From NCBI GenBank assembly GCA_030386875.1, contig CM059575.1, forward strand, positions 45,476,859 through 45,540,858: a stretch of 64,000 bases of DNA. The letters are read 5' to 3'. Numbering within the stretch: the first letter of the stretch is position 1; every line of letters starts with the position of its first letter. Position numbers and translations under genes: made by a program. Under the pieces are notes generated by a model. The model made no database searches. It was not told where the DNA came from and saw nothing but the letters and a program-made list of their open reading frames with translations. The DNA is from Morinoia aosen (Eukaryota; Arthropoda; Malacostraca; Amphipoda; Talitridae). Shown in pieces: positions 32,357-44,061 of the stretch.

Positions 32357-32655
32357 TGTTGTGTAATTTCTTTTCAACACAACATGAGGTTTATTTAGGT
32401 GTAGCTGCAAACTAAAGTTTCAGTAGCTTAAGACTACCAAGGCAGGAGTAAGGAAACACTGGAAAGCACGTATCAGTGTACTGGGTGGCTGTCGGTTACA
32501 GACGTCCTATCAAAACATGTCGTGCCCAGAAGTCAGGTATGAGGCGCGTAACAATCCCTTCTGAAGCTCGCAAGAGGTGCGTAACAACACCTTCCGGAGC
32601 TCCCACTCACAAAACCAGTACCACATTAAAATGACGCATATTTTAAGATACAACA
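32357..32655 (-). repeat. 5' LTR of the gypsy element (solo partner not found)
   Basis: On the minus strand it starts TGTTGTATCTTAAAATATGC and ends GAAATTACACAACA, so the ends are the short inverted repeat TGTTGT...ACAACA. An AATAAAC poly(A)-type signal lies 40 bp before the end. The matching 3' LTR does not occur in the window, so the target duplication cannot be checked. Confidence 0.7.
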
Positions 32656-33539
32656 CGAAGCTAACACTATAATAACTGCGCACTGATTGATTGGTGCACA
32701 ACCCAGTTGAGATTAGTTCATTTTTGTTCTATTAATTCATTTCTATTTTCTAATTCAGTGTTGGGTTCTTATCCACGAGCTGGGCTGGAGAGCTTGTGCC
32801 AGTCAGTAGGTGCGGAAGCCTCGAGCTGAGATGAATTTCTAAATGAAGAATTGCACGTCACGTGTGCATGCCTTTTAAAATCTAGACCTGAACATGCTTC
32901 TGAATAAGCTCTTTGTGACTCCTAGGTACTAATGCTGACGCTAGTAACTATGTGCTCGTTAATCAGTGAACAATTCAGCTCAGGGTATAATATACTGCAA
33001 GTACATACTATTTCCATAGCCAGGAAAAGCTGTGATTGTCCTGCAGCTGAACAAACCGTCACGCTTGTCTGTGAAATGGGGTGGAATACTTGTTCACCGT
33101 GCCTGTTGTAAAGTGAAGGAGTGCCTAATAGGGCTAGTAAGAATCATATAGTTAGGCATTGACCCATGATGAACTCTTGCTCGCAGCAGCACCCATTTAT
33201 AAGTTGCTCAGTAGGGTTTGATAGTCTGATGGCTCACCCTCAGCACCTGTAGCTTGAAAATTGCAGTAAATAATTATACGATCCGTAGACTCATTTAATC
33301 AGGCCCACAAATCTTTCCCACAGATAAAGCCTAACCAAAGTTTTTTTAAGAACTGTAGCCCTCCCAAAGGAAATACCATTTAGAGGTTCTGCAGAGCCCT
33401 GCCCCCCATACCTTGTAAGTACATTGCAGTAAGATGTCATCAGGCATGTCTTTCAAATACTGAAACCGTTCTCTTGTGTATTAGGCTCCAAAAATTCTTG
33501 GCTATTTACGCACGCAGTGCTACTATATTCTCCAGAATT
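32656..33539. other. Unassigned sequence beside the LTR
   Basis: Mixed composition, without coding frames above about 60 codons or recognised repeats. It may be the older flank into which the gypsy element inserted. Confidence 0.35.
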
Positions 33540-33900
33540 AGAATTCTGCGCCTAATGTTTGTTACACCTGGGCTGGCAGTGAGCAACCTAATGTTTTATC
33601 ATCTCACTTCTATGTATTCAATCTGTTGTGAACTATTCTCAATTTGAAAACTTGGCGCTTCATCAAGTCATTGTCATTCTCCAGGTTTGTAGTGAGCAAC
33701 CTAATGCCTTTTTTATTCAGCCCACCTCTGTGTGTTCAATGTGTTGTGAGCTATTCTCAATTTAAAAACTTGAGGCCTCACCAAGTCATAGTCATTTTTT
33801 TGACCTAGAATTTGTGCCCAGTGTTTATTACATCTAGGTTTGTAGTGAGCAGCCTAATGCCTTTTTTAGTCAGTCCACCTCTCTGTCTCCTATAAGTTGT
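33540..33900 (+). repeat. Three-copy tandem repeat, unit about 115-155 bp
   Basis: Each unit contains a GTAGTGAGCAACCTAATGCC block (about 33571, 33684, 33838), a TGTTGTGAGCTATTCTCAAT block and a CATCAAGTCAT-like block in the same order. Units differ by indels, so the array is old. No coding content. Confidence 0.65.
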
Positions 33901-34089
33901 AAGCCGCTCTTAAATTGATAGACTGCGATCATCCACCGTACATGCGTACATGTCAAACTTTCCAGCATGCAAGGCTCAACTGATTGTCTTACAAATCTGG
34001 GCTGAGCCCGTGATGGATCCGTGACAGGAAAATGTGTTATTTAGACCAGCAAATATTTAAATGCTCTCTGTATCTTGCATGTTTTTATT

Positions 34090-34437
34090 TTAACTTTTTG
34101 AACCTAAAGATGTCCTTGTTGTGCAGTTTACAGTGACTTCGGAGATTAATAAAGAAACTGATGAGTCCGTCTGTTCTTCAGCACCCGTTGAAACCCGAAA
34201 CTTGAGCACGTAAAGCGAAGATAGAAGTTCCGTACGCGTGTGCATGATAATAAGATTTACCTTCAGGAGAGATGATGCAGGTACCTCAGGCGTAAGGTCA
34301 GGAGAACTTATATAAGAATTTTTAGCAAATAGCAATTCAGTGATAATTTGAATATTTGGCAGAGTAGAAGGAATCGAAGACGGACTTGGAAGAACGCGTT
34401 GTTTCAGAGTTTTATTGAAAAATACTACCACAAGAGA
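34090..34437 (-). pseudogene. ORF1 fragment of the OTU-type LINE family
   Basis: The minus-strand frame FFNKTLKQRVLPSPSSIPST, followed by NIQIITELLFAKNSYISS, matches residues encoded at about 45860-46050 (FFNKSLKQREPPSPSSI, NIQILTEQLFNLNSHISS). Only this internal ORF1 piece is present. It sits just outside the foldback element at 34550. Confidence 0.75.
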
Positions 34438-35149
34438 AAAATTTTAATAAGTTAGTATTTTCAATAATGTAAAATTCCTATCGCCCATCTGGCAACATTT
34501 CGCCTCCACATCCTGTTAAACCCCACATCCTGTCATTCATTCCGACGAGTATATCGGATCTCCCACAAAAATGTCCCCGAGTGTTTAATTGATTATATCT
34601 CCGCACTAAATTAACATATTTGAATTGTCTTTTTTCACGATGTAGTAAATTTTGTTCCCTTTTCGAAAAAATTAAGTTATTGAAAATTGTTTAATAACCA
34701 CTCTACAGTGATCGATTTGCTGAAAGGGATATAAAAACTAATTGTTCAAAGGAAAAGTTTTAAAAGCAACACTGGTGTTCTTCATTTCTAAGTACCTACT
34801 GTTAAAAATAATTTCACAATGATGTAGCCTACATACCACCAAGTACGTATCATGGCCATTTTTATAATATTCTACTCGTTCCTCCTTAATTAGTTAGTTA
34901 CTTGATTAGTCCGTCCGTTACGCTTTCGTCCGAGTTTGCGGTATCATGGATACCGAATTCCTGAGAAATACATTAAAAGATCGCCTGTACATGTATTGTT
35001 TTTTTCACCATTTAAATCAATTTTTTCTAATTGTTAAGAAATATATTTAATCAGAAGACCGTCTCTTGTATAAAAATCTGTCATAAGTCTCGATAGGATC
35101 AGCATCTTTTTTTCATGATTAAGTGATAATTGCGCCGGAAAACCACAAA

Positions 35150-35590
35150 ATGGAGCGAAAATTGGAAGTTGCTCGCGATAGAATGAGACTTTACCGGCAG
35201 AAAATAAGGAATGAACAACGGCAGGAAATCCTTGAAAGGGACAAGCAACGTCAGCAAGTGAGGCGAGCTACAATGAACTATATACAGCATGAAGAGTACC
35301 TTCAGCGAGACAGTCGAAGAAAGCAAATCATGCATGGAAATATGGACGAGGAGCAGCAATCTTGGTACCTTGAGCGGCAGAGAAATTTATTTCAGTAAAG
35401 AAGGCAAAACATGAACGAGTATCGCAGTATCGCGAGTGGCAAATTAATTTATCCCAGCATTGACTGCAAAAATATAGATGAGGAACAGCGGGTATAGTAC
35501 CTAGAGCATCAGAGAAATTTATTCCGGCAAAGAAGGCAGAATATGGACGAGGAGCAGCAAAGGGTTATTAGGTTACCATAGGTAAAATAA
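35150..35590 (+). pseudogene. STPR-like 23-residue repeat ORF, degenerate
   Basis: Positions 35123-35398 encode Arg/Gln-rich repeats with an exact period of 23: units start LERDKQRQQVRR, LQRDSRRKQIMH and LERQRNLF. After a TAA at 35396-35398 the same repeats continue in broken frames (YLEHQRNLFRQRRQNMD near 35500-35555). STPR (23-residue) repeats are a DNA-binding repeat known from the silkworm FMBP-1 protein and from transposon-derived arthropod proteins. The family call is an inference from period and composition. The rest of the gene is not present. Confidence 0.6.
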
Positions 35591-36690
35591 TGTTGATGAC
35601 ATTTTTTGACGAGTCCACGATTTTTTTAGGTTTGATTTATTATGAGGATAGCTTCGGTTAGAATACGGTAAGTTATTATATGTTAGGTTAGGATAAGTTA
35701 GAGTAGAATATGTAATGTTCTAATTTGTTCGGTAATTTTGACCAAATTTTTTTCACGAGTCCACCTAGCTTAGCAATGACATTGGTTAAGTTAGGTTAGG
35801 ATAGGTTAAGATAGGTTAGGGTAGGATAGGTTAAATATATATTACGTTACGATAGGTTAGGTAATGTTGACCGATTTTTTTCAAGGGACCACGTTTTTTT
35901 ATGTTTGGCATATCGGGATAGGTTCGGTTAGGATATGTTAGGTTATGATAGGATAGGCTAGCATAGGTTAGGTAATGTTGATGGAATTTTCTCAAAGGGA
36001 CATGGTTTTTTGTGTTTGACATATTATCAGGATCGGTTTGGTTAGGGTCGGTTTGAATAGGTTAGGTTATGACAAGTTAATTTTGGATAGGTAAGGTTAG
36101 CATAGGTTAGGTAACGTTGATGGAATATTTTCACGGGTCCACGGTTTTTTATGTTTGATATATTATCAGGATCGGTTCGGTTACCAGAAGTTAGGGTAGG
36201 ATTGGTTAGAATATGTTAGGTAAGGGCTGGTTAAGTTGGAAAATGTTATGTTAGAATTGGTAAGGTAATGTTGACCGAATTTTTTCAAAGGCCTTACAAG
36301 TTGAATGACGATATTAGTTAAGTTAGGTTAGGATAGGTTAGGTTACGATAGGATAGTTTAAGATATGTTAGGTTAGGATGTGTTACGTAAGAATAGGATT
36401 GGTTAAGATATGTTAGGTTAGCATAGGTTGATATATGTTGGGATAGTTGCGATATGTTAGGTAGGATGGATTAGATAATGTTGACGGAATTTTATCATGG
36501 GTTCACGGTCTTTTATGTTTGACATATTATCAGGAACGGTTCGGTTAGGAGAGGGTAGGATAGGTTAGAATATGTTGTGATTGGTGAGGTTAGAAAAGGG
36601 TTTGTTGAAATTTGTAAGGCAATGATGACCGAATCCACCTAGCGTAACAATGGCACTGTCCGTGGAATTTCCACGGGTCTTGCTGGGTCA
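35575..36690 (+). repeat. Degenerate TTAGG-like satellite with a higher-order unit
   Basis: Runs of GGTTAGGATAGGTTA-type words alternate about every 110-150 bp with a conserved insert (TGTTGACCGAATTTTTTCA, CACGGTTTTTTATGTTTGAC, ATATTATCAGGATCGGTTCG). I count about eight inserts, at roughly 35592, 35735, 35863, 35980, 36115, 36268, 36478 and 36613. The short words resemble the arthropod telomere unit but are mixed and interrupted, so this is interstitial satellite. Confidence 0.8.
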
Positions 36691-37165
36691 TAAATAATTC
36701 TTCAACTACGAACAAAAGAAATGTTTCAAGAACTGTAAGAAAACGGTGAAATGATCCACGAAACTTTTCGTTTAATTGTGGCTAGAAGTAATACTTGCCT
36801 TTAAGAGAAATGGAGGGTACAAGTATGTCGAAGGATACTAAATTACTTTACTTATTTAAATGTTATTTAAGGTTAAGATTTTTCACTCTTTTAAAATTAC
36901 TCGTTCGTTTTTTTGGACAGTACAAAATAAGGAAGAATATCAATATTATTTTAAAACATTTTCTTTGAACAATTTGTTTTTCAACCCCTTTCAGTAAATC
37001 GATCATTGTAAAGTGGTTATTCAACCGATTTTCAACAACTTAAATTATTCGAAAAGGAAACAAAATTTACTACACTGTTGAAAAAGACAATTCAAATATG
37101 TTAACTGAAAGCGCAGATATAATCAATATAAAAGTCGGAGGCACTTTTATGGGACACCCGATATA

Positions 37166-38026
37166 GTTTTTATTTCATATCTTCTAAATGTAATTTTTTA
37201 TCCAAAGCCAAATTCTTCGGGAAAAGATAAAAAATTAAAGCATCAAGGAAATGCTCACGAATCTTCAACACAAAGAAAACAATGAATCATCGGCTGCTTC
37301 TCAATATGATTCGGAGGACAACTTCGAGGCCGAATATAACACTGAAAATATATCCGGGATAAAAACGAAGATTATGAGACTCTAGGTAATGAAAGTGCAA
37401 ATGAACTCTTGCCGGACTATGAATTGTCATTCGTGTCAAAATGGAAACTAGTATCGCAAAAAAAGAACCGAAAATCTGAATTATTTCTGGTAAGAAAAAA
37501 ATCGTTCATATAATTTGAAGGAAAAATTTAAGGTTCGATACATAATTGTAGCCCTAACAACATATTTAAACCAGAACATGAAAAGCACAAGGCTCTTCTG
37601 AATGGCATACGGAACGTGAATATTGATTGCGAAAGTTTGTGCCTGAAAGAACCATTGCAACTCCAGTTTTTCAGGAGATCCCGTTTTAAGCTTCCTAATT
37701 GAATGCCAGGAGCCATCTTGTAAGCTGAAGCAAAAATTTTTTATTTCCACGGTCTTCAAGAAAGGGTAGACATATGTACTATTTTTTTGCTGAAAAAGAC
37801 TGAAGCTGATAAGAACCATAAACTAATTAGGCGACAAGCCGAGCAAGATGAAAGTAGAGTTATTGGAGGAATGGTATTGAAAGATGGCCCATCCAACGTT
37901 TACTATGAAGAACTTGCCAACATGGCAGACGGTAAAAAGAAAATCAAGCGGAAGATCTTCTCCCGGAACAATTTGAAAAAAACTGGGGCAGAGCGTCAAG
38001 AACGCCGGCAAAATGTCACAAAGAAA
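37166..38026. other. Unassigned region with a small basic ORF
   Basis: 37787-38098 plus is an open frame of 103 codons rich in Lys, Arg and Glu (GGMVLKDGPSNVYYEELAN is its least biased part), running into the A-rich end of the next repeat. I do not recognise it; it may be the end of a retroelement ORF. 37260-37400 has a similar acidic, Asn-rich reading without a clean frame. Confidence 0.35.
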
Positions 38027-38409
38027 GAAAAAAAAAAACATTTTATTTCTAATAGAGATAGTACAAAAGTACTATCATTGGTTTTTAAAATATTTTAAAG
38101 TTACTTCACTTAGATGATACACACAAACACACACACGAGTATTGTAATACTCATGCCACTAGTCGAAAATAAATGATTGAGGGCAATGTACTCCTAATCT
38201 TGCTTAGTCTACATTTGGTAATACATGTAAAGATAATCATAACGTGCTCCCTAGTTAATCTACATTTGATGATACATGTAGCGATAATTATGAGAGAAAA
38301 CACAATTTCATGGACGATGCGTTTTCATTGTGGGTTGAAAACACTTTTGACAATTTACATATACATGATATAAAACATCGCAATTCTTGACGCCAGGAAA
38401 TAATATTAG

Positions 38410-38957
38410 GGTAAATGTGTAGCGTTGGTCAGTAATCGATTTTCCACTTTTCGGTGTCTAATCGTAGTTAATTAGATCGAAATAAACAAGTTTTCTTCTA
38501 TGCACTTTCCGTCGTAAATGAATATTTTACAAGTTATAGCCGTAAATTACTGATCGCAACTCCAGTGTTTGAAGCGGGAACTAATTCAAACAGCACGTCG
38601 GACGGCAACACAGCAATGCCGTCTCGCTTCTAGCCCGATCGTCATCAAAGACGAAACCAAACCTACCGCTATACCTCGTTAAATACTCATTTCACGAAAA
38701 AAGTGTATAGAAGAAAAGTTGTTTATTTCGATGTTATTACCATGATTCAAGCAACAAAAATGTGAAAATCGATGAGTAGCTGTTTATTCGAGCGCATTCG
38801 TCATCAAAGACGAAACTAAACTTACCGCCATAACTCGTTAAATACTCATTTACGACGGAAAGTGCATAGAAGAAAACTTGTTTATTTCGATCTAATTAAC
38901 TACGTTTAGGCACTGAAAACTCAAAAATCGATTACTGACCAACGCTACACATTTACC
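38410..38957. mobile_element. Non-coding TIR element, family B copy 2
   Basis: Starts GGTAAATGTGTAGCGTTGGT and ends in its complement; the inverted match runs about 110 bp. AATATTAG flanks it on both sides (38402-38409 and 38958-38965). The opposite copy of the host repeat (near 55146) has no insertion at this place. The interior repeats a module with ACGAAAC-AA-CTTACCGC and AAGTGCATAGAAGAAAA words. The 8-bp duplication fits hAT or P types. Confidence 0.88.
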
Positions 38958-39047
38958 AATATTAGAATTGTTTGTCTCGGAAGATGTTCAAAAATGTCGT
39001 TTTAAGCAAGCACGAAAAACATTAATATACATATATATAAGCATGAG

Positions 39048-39806
39048 GGTCAATGTTCGGCGTGATGCAATCAAAGGAAATGGGAATTTTATTCCAAAGA
39101 ATCACTAGCGGAACCCATTTAAGAACGTTTCACACGAATGACATTTTGCTCTCTGATGCGTTATTTTAGAATTATTCGACTTTGAAATCGGCTTCCGTGG
39201 GCCAAAGGAACCGAGCGCGTCATCCAGAATTTCATTAATAACGGAAGTTAACCTCCTATTACAAACGTAAAGAGGTTGGGTCGTGAGGGGTAGCCACAGT
39301 TCTTCTAGTGAAAATTATAAATAAAGGTTGAAAGCAACCCATAAAGGTCACGAACAATTGTGTTTACATCTGCTCCATGATAGCGGCGGCCGTACCAAGT
39401 GGCGCCATGTATAGGTGACGACGTAATAATGACGACTAAAAAAACGTCAAAAGCACCAAATACGAGAAATTGTACGTTAAATTTTCTGTGTTATTAACTA
39501 ATAAAACTATTTCTTATTATTTTATTAACAATTTCTATCATTCTTTTATTTCTACTAAGTTCTGGCGAAAACTTTAACACCTCGTGATCCGAACTTTGCC
39601 TTTCCTGACCCACCTGTTCATACTTTGTGTTCCACATTTTGCGCGGGAAAGCGATTTTACGTATAACTTCAAAGCTCAATAATTCAAAAATAACGCATCA
39701 GAGTGCAGAATGTCATTCGTGTAAAACATTATTAAATGGGTTCCTTTAGTGGTTCTTGGGAATAAAATTTTCATTTGCTTTGATTGCGTCACGCTGGACA
39801 TTGACC
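39048..39806. mobile_element. Non-coding TIR element, family A copy 2
   Basis: Starts GGTCAATGTTCGGCGTGATG and ends in a close complement; the arms match over about 150 bp. AGCATGAG flanks it at 39040-39047 and 39807-39814, and the opposite copy of the host repeat has the single site CTCATGCT at 54955-54962. Its interior (39235-39335) contains one arm of the module seen at 2262-2622. No coding frame. Confidence 0.9.
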
Positions 39807-40019
39807 AGCATGAGGACCACGAAAATTAGAAGATTTGTATTTCTAATTAAACAATTTTAACATAACGATCATTAGTTGATTAGCATTATATTTAAATATA
39901 AATGTATGATCACACAACAAATGTATAGTTTTTTTACGTGAATGCTTTAAATAATGAAGAGATGACGAGTTAGGTAATATTACAAGTTGAGAGTGAACAG
40001 AAAAAAAAATTTCTCTAGT

Positions 40020-40145
40020 TAAAATGCCAGTTGTCAGTTTAGTACACACATATGTGCATATATAAATGTAAATATATACACATATACATGTACATACATA
40101 CCTAAGCACATACATACACCTAACATGTAAACATAAACAAATAAA
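40020..40145. repeat. Imperfect AT/AC-rich simple sequence
   Basis: CATATA/TACACA-type runs in family C copy 1, corresponding to the TG-rich runs of copy 2 at 54540-54730. Short open frames over it are artefacts of low complexity. Confidence 0.6.
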
Positions 40146-41443
40146 TATCTATGCATTGAGGCAATCACAATATATGCGCGTTTTATAAAAATGCTGTGCG
40201 ATGTTCTGATTTCTATACTATAATAAGAGCCGTGTCCGTCCGTCGGTCTGTCTGTCCGAAGCCAGCCGAAAGTGTGTGATGAGCGTATCTGTGATACAAG
40301 CTCCAGCCCTATATATTTTGACGGGCCGTGTTCACGCGGCCTCATCAACTCTCGAGAGATTGTATTTTTTATTGCTTACGGCCTTTCTCTCATTTCGCCC
40401 TCTTTTTTATTTCAAATAAAGGGGGTTGGATTAGTATAGGATAATGAGCAAAGGAAATTCGTGACAACTCTTTCAGTATGTGTTGCTGCTTACAATTTCT
40501 AATGAAATATTGTAACGATGTTTTATTAAGTACTGTATCGAAAAGATCATTGGTTGATAAGCGTCTTATTTATCAGATGTGGGTGATCGCGCAACAAATA
40601 TATTTGTACATATATGTTTTATAAATGCTGTACAATAATCAAGTGAAATGAAGTATTACGTAGTGACACATTCACCTATCTACGTACGCATAGCGTGCAC
40701 AAGCACACATATACACAAGTAAGCATGTGCGCAAATATTAGCGTAAATTAATCAGTATAAACTAGCATTCCAACGGAGGAAATCGGAGAAAATATCTTTC
40801 ATTAAGGCATGAATTTTATAAAAATTCCGTACTAAAAATATTGGCACAAAACAGTCTACCTTAGTCAGAAACATGAAAACGATTTTTCTACAACGGTTGC
40901 CAAGTATACAGAATATTTCCAGATGTACGCGAGGCTTAGGTGCGGTTGTTATAATATGCGCTAGAGAGTGAGAGATGATATGATAATTTGCACTACACTA
41001 GCCTACCAAGAGCATTTTTGGACGTGAAGAAGATAGAAACATGAATGTCCTATAAGGGTGTCGTATTAAGAAAAAAATCACATTATCTTTGAAATATGGC
41101 GCAGAATGTCTGCAATTGATAAACATACATAGGTAGCACATTTTACATTTAAAGACATTTAAGCTTTGAATTGCCATACAATAATAAAATGAAATAATGT
41201 GTTGGGTAGTGTTAGAAGTTGGGAGTGAGAAAAAAGTATGGTATTTATAGTTTATATGCCAGTTGCTAATCCATTGCACACAGGTGTATTGTGCACACAT
41301 GCACACCCATATACGTACACACATATACAAGTAAGCATGCTTGCAAATCCCAGCCTATTGGCGATCAAATCATAATACCTACGCATACTTCAAGACTGTT
41401 GTGTGATGTCTTGAATTATAAAGAAAATGAGCAAGGGAGAGTA

Positions 41444-41665
41444 TTAAGCAATGGAAATACCAAGCAAAATGAGATTCGTCAATACGTGTTCAATGTGTTC
41501 TGTAACTAAGAATAATCGTTGAGACGAAAGATGACGAATTATTTTGGCTTTAAATTCTCTCGGTCTATGAGGGATTTTGATACTCAGCGGAAGTTTGTTC
41601 CACAGTGAGGCGCCTGATATTGACAGAGCCTTCTGCCCTATGTGAGATGAACGATAGTTGACTAA
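41444..41665 (-). pseudogene. C-terminal end of a CR1/L2-like LINE ORF2 (fragment)
   Basis: The minus-strand frame gives NYRSSHIGQKALSISGASLW, then NKLPLSIK and REFKAKIIRHLSSQ, the end of ORF2 in the same family as the LINE at 45-51 kb (SWNKLPQYIK and EFKVNESRHIAS there). Its upstream part lies at 43232-44060, beyond a 1.57 kb element. Confidence 0.82.
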
Positions 41666-43231
41666 AGGGGTGTTTACACTAGGGGACATTTCGGCTGTGA
41701 GGCGCGACTCGTGTAGCCGAAGCTCGCCACTGAGGCTCAAATTTGTGTGTGTGAGCCCGAATTTCCCGATTCGCTTTGGTTGAATCCGTGCAGCGGCTAC
41801 ACGAGTGCGAGGCGCAGCTCTAGACGGTCAGTGTGCGGATGGCAGTCATCAAGTGAGGTAGCGCCTCTCTCTCACCCGTCATGGCTGACTCAACACTACC
41901 GCAAGAAACTACACTGCTTCTAATTGAAATGTACTAAGCCCATCAATGCCTTTGGCAGACTAAAAGCTGTGAATATAAAGAGGCTGCTTTCCATTATATT
42001 TTAATGAAGATGAACGAATATAGTAACATTTCACTCATGCAAATAAAAAAGAGATTACGTAGCTACGATGGAGCAACAATATTCACACAAGCTCGTCTAC
42101 AGCTGCATGGCTGCCACTTGGTTTTGTGCTGCATGGCTGCCACTTGTGTTTGACCAAAATATCTAGTGTGACCTCAAAAAATATCGAGAAACATATAGAT
42201 TTAATAATAAAACATTCAAAAATTTATCTAGAAATAAATTAATTATCTACTATAATAAATTAGTTGAACAATAGCATATAAGGATATTTATTTCATAAAT
42301 TGCTTTATTTTAGGCAATTTATCTTTATATAAATTATCTAGTATCCTGATATTTACCCTAATAAAGCTTGGTATCCAAATATTCTTCAATTTTACACGTG
42401 TTGCGAGTAGAAAGGTCAGTCTCTATTGCATTGCATTTCATCAATGCTCAGATTCCTACTTCTCAACAATTGTTTTAAGGCTTTCACACCGCTATCTTCA
42501 TCACTTTTAATAATTTTGCAATTACTAAGTAAGTTGATTCTACTTTATTAGATGCATTACTTTAGTAAATAACTGATACACCAAGTAGTTTCATGATAGA
42601 AATATCATTGCTCCATCCAACAATAAACTGAACTCCTTGTTACCAATATCATTGGTCGGTCTTTCGTCAAAATGAGGCCACATTACATTATTGATAATGT
42701 ATGTGCATTTTATTCCTTGATTTTCTGATATCATCACTAGTTTTGCAATTGGAGATAGTGTGCTGTAGCTTATGAAGCGTGAAATAGCCGTCTTGGTGTC
42801 GTTCATAATCTGAACATAACATGATCAGAATATGGTTGCTTCACTATTCAGACAATTTGCTTAAGTAAATTAACAAATATAATAAGAATGAAGCAGTAAC
42901 CAACCATTAAGGTGACTCCCTAATTCGAATTTACAGTAATCTATCATATACATAGCTTAACTGTAATTCTAGCTAGAAAATTTCTATCACGCTGAAAAAA
43001 CTATATGGATTTTATAGCTAATATCTAGGTTCGAAATTTTACATCTAAGCTTCAGCAAAAACACCTAGATCTAGCTATATAATATCTAGCGTGGCAGCCC
43101 TGTTGAGCAGCGCGCGCTCCATGGCTCGCTCCAATGGTGTCTAGTCTAAACGCACATGGCTCTTGTGAAGCTCCACACGAGGCGTCTACACGTGAGGCTG
43201 CAGCAAAATGTAGACCAGTGTAAACGGCCCT
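41666..43231. mobile_element. 1.57 kb TIR element of the PIF-like family
   Basis: Ends AGGGGTGTTTACACTAGGGG and the complement of AGGGCCGTTTACACTGG, as in the 267-bp element at 9497-9763. TAA and TTA flank it, one base different from a perfect 3-bp duplication. It splits a LINE reading frame, which continues across it (ending in NNNV, resuming VNYRSSH). The interior (41830-43100) is AT-rich, with two copies of GCTGCATGGCTGCCACTTG near 42100-42150 and no transposase. Confidence 0.78.
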
Positions 43232-44060
43232 TTAGACATTATTGTTTATGTTCGGCTTTTGGTTGGTTACAGTGGGTGGGTGGAAGCGCACTATCTCAGC
43301 CTTGCTCTGAGGAGGATAAAACGAAGAGAATACGTATTGGGCCCTCTGCATTAGAAGCCTTTCTTGAATGGAATCCAGCCGAGTTTCTTAAGGAGAGGGG
43401 TTACGTGATCGCTTCTTTTGAAATTACCGTTGCACACCACCTTGGCTGCGAAGTTTTCGCATTTTTGTAAATCCCTTTGGAGGTATTGAGGTAAGTCTCC
43501 CCATACTAGGCTGCAGTAGTCAATGCGCGATAACAGCAGGGATTGAATGGCTTATAATCTGGATTTTTCGTCTTGCATACTTTTTATGCGATGAAAAAAC
43601 ATTAAAGTTCCGTAGATTTTGTTGCAAGTAGTCTCAACGTGAGATTTAAAGGACATATTTCTATCGAACAAGATACCTAGGTTTTTAACTTTTTCTGATG
43701 CATTAATTTTATCATTTCCAACTGCGAGAGTAAGATCTGATGTTTTTTCAATAGCATCATTGGATCCGAAAATAATGCATTGTGTTTTATTAGCATTTAA
43801 TTTCAGACCATTTCGGTCGTACCATGATTTCAGGCTAGTCAGTATAGTTTCGGCTTTAATTTACGTCTGTGGTACTTCCGATACAGAACTTGTTATTGCA
43901 ATTTGAACATCATCTGCATGCATTGAGGTTCGTGTTTTAGAAGGCATTGGAGGGAAATCATGAAAGAAAATAGGAAACGGTAGCGGAACAAGAATGGATA
44001 CTTGGGGAACACCAAAATTGTTTTGAATGAATGGGGACAAGATAACGATGAGGATCTCCA
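43232..44060 (-). pseudogene. CR1/L2-like LINE RT fragment
   Basis: On the minus strand: NNFGVPQVSILVPL (RT block with the usual GSILGP altered), SMHADDVQIAITSS (YADD changed to HADD), then WYDRNGLKLNANKTQC, VKNLGILFDRNMSFKSHVET, and further SRIDYCSLVWGDLPQYLQ. It is a 5'-truncated copy of the family at 45-51 kb, cut at 44060 beside family C-like sequence and split at 43232 by the PIF-like element. Confidence 0.82.
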
Positions 44061-44061
44061 A

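Larger units (their letters stand above)
34550..37165. mobile_element. Foldback-type repeat with about 235-bp inverted arms
   Basis: The left arm (34550-34785) begins TATATCGGATCTCCCACAAA and the right arm (about 36935-37165) ends in the complement of TATATCGGGTGTCCCATAAA. Shared inner words include AACATATTTGAATTGTCTTT and CACTCTACAGTGATCGATTT. Between the arms lie an STPR-like ORF remnant and a TTAGG-like satellite. No transposase and no certain target duplication were seen, so this could be one element or a pair of inverted repeats around other sequence. Confidence 0.65.
38027..41350 (-). mobile_element. AT-rich interspersed repeat (family C), copy 1, interrupted
   Basis: On the minus strand it ends in AATAAAATG followed by a T/C-rich tail, like a retroelement 3' end. 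Blocks match 53900-55482 in the opposite orientation, for example ATGATTGAGGGCAATG with TACTCCTAATC (38175-38200 against 55300-55330), ATCATTAGTTGAT (39868 against 54890) and GGCACAAAACAGTCTAC (40838 against 54410). Two TIR elements (38410-38957 and 39048-39806) are inserted in this copy only. An extra 500 or so bases at about 40160-40680 repeat some internal blocks. No protein was recognised. Confidence 0.7.

Noticed and set aside
35575-36690. Possible telomere or chromosome end (TTAGG-like words)
   Set aside because: The words are mixed and interrupted by a conserved longer unit, and non-telomeric sequence continues for tens of kb on both sides, so it is interstitial satellite.
40200-40440. 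Helitron end near CTATACTATAATAAGAGCC
   Set aside because: The word is reminiscent of some rolling-circle elements, but no CTRR end with hairpin and no Rep/helicase frame was found.
43156-43470. 104-codon plus-strand ORF
   Set aside because: It spans the end of the PIF-like element and the complement of LINE coding sequence.
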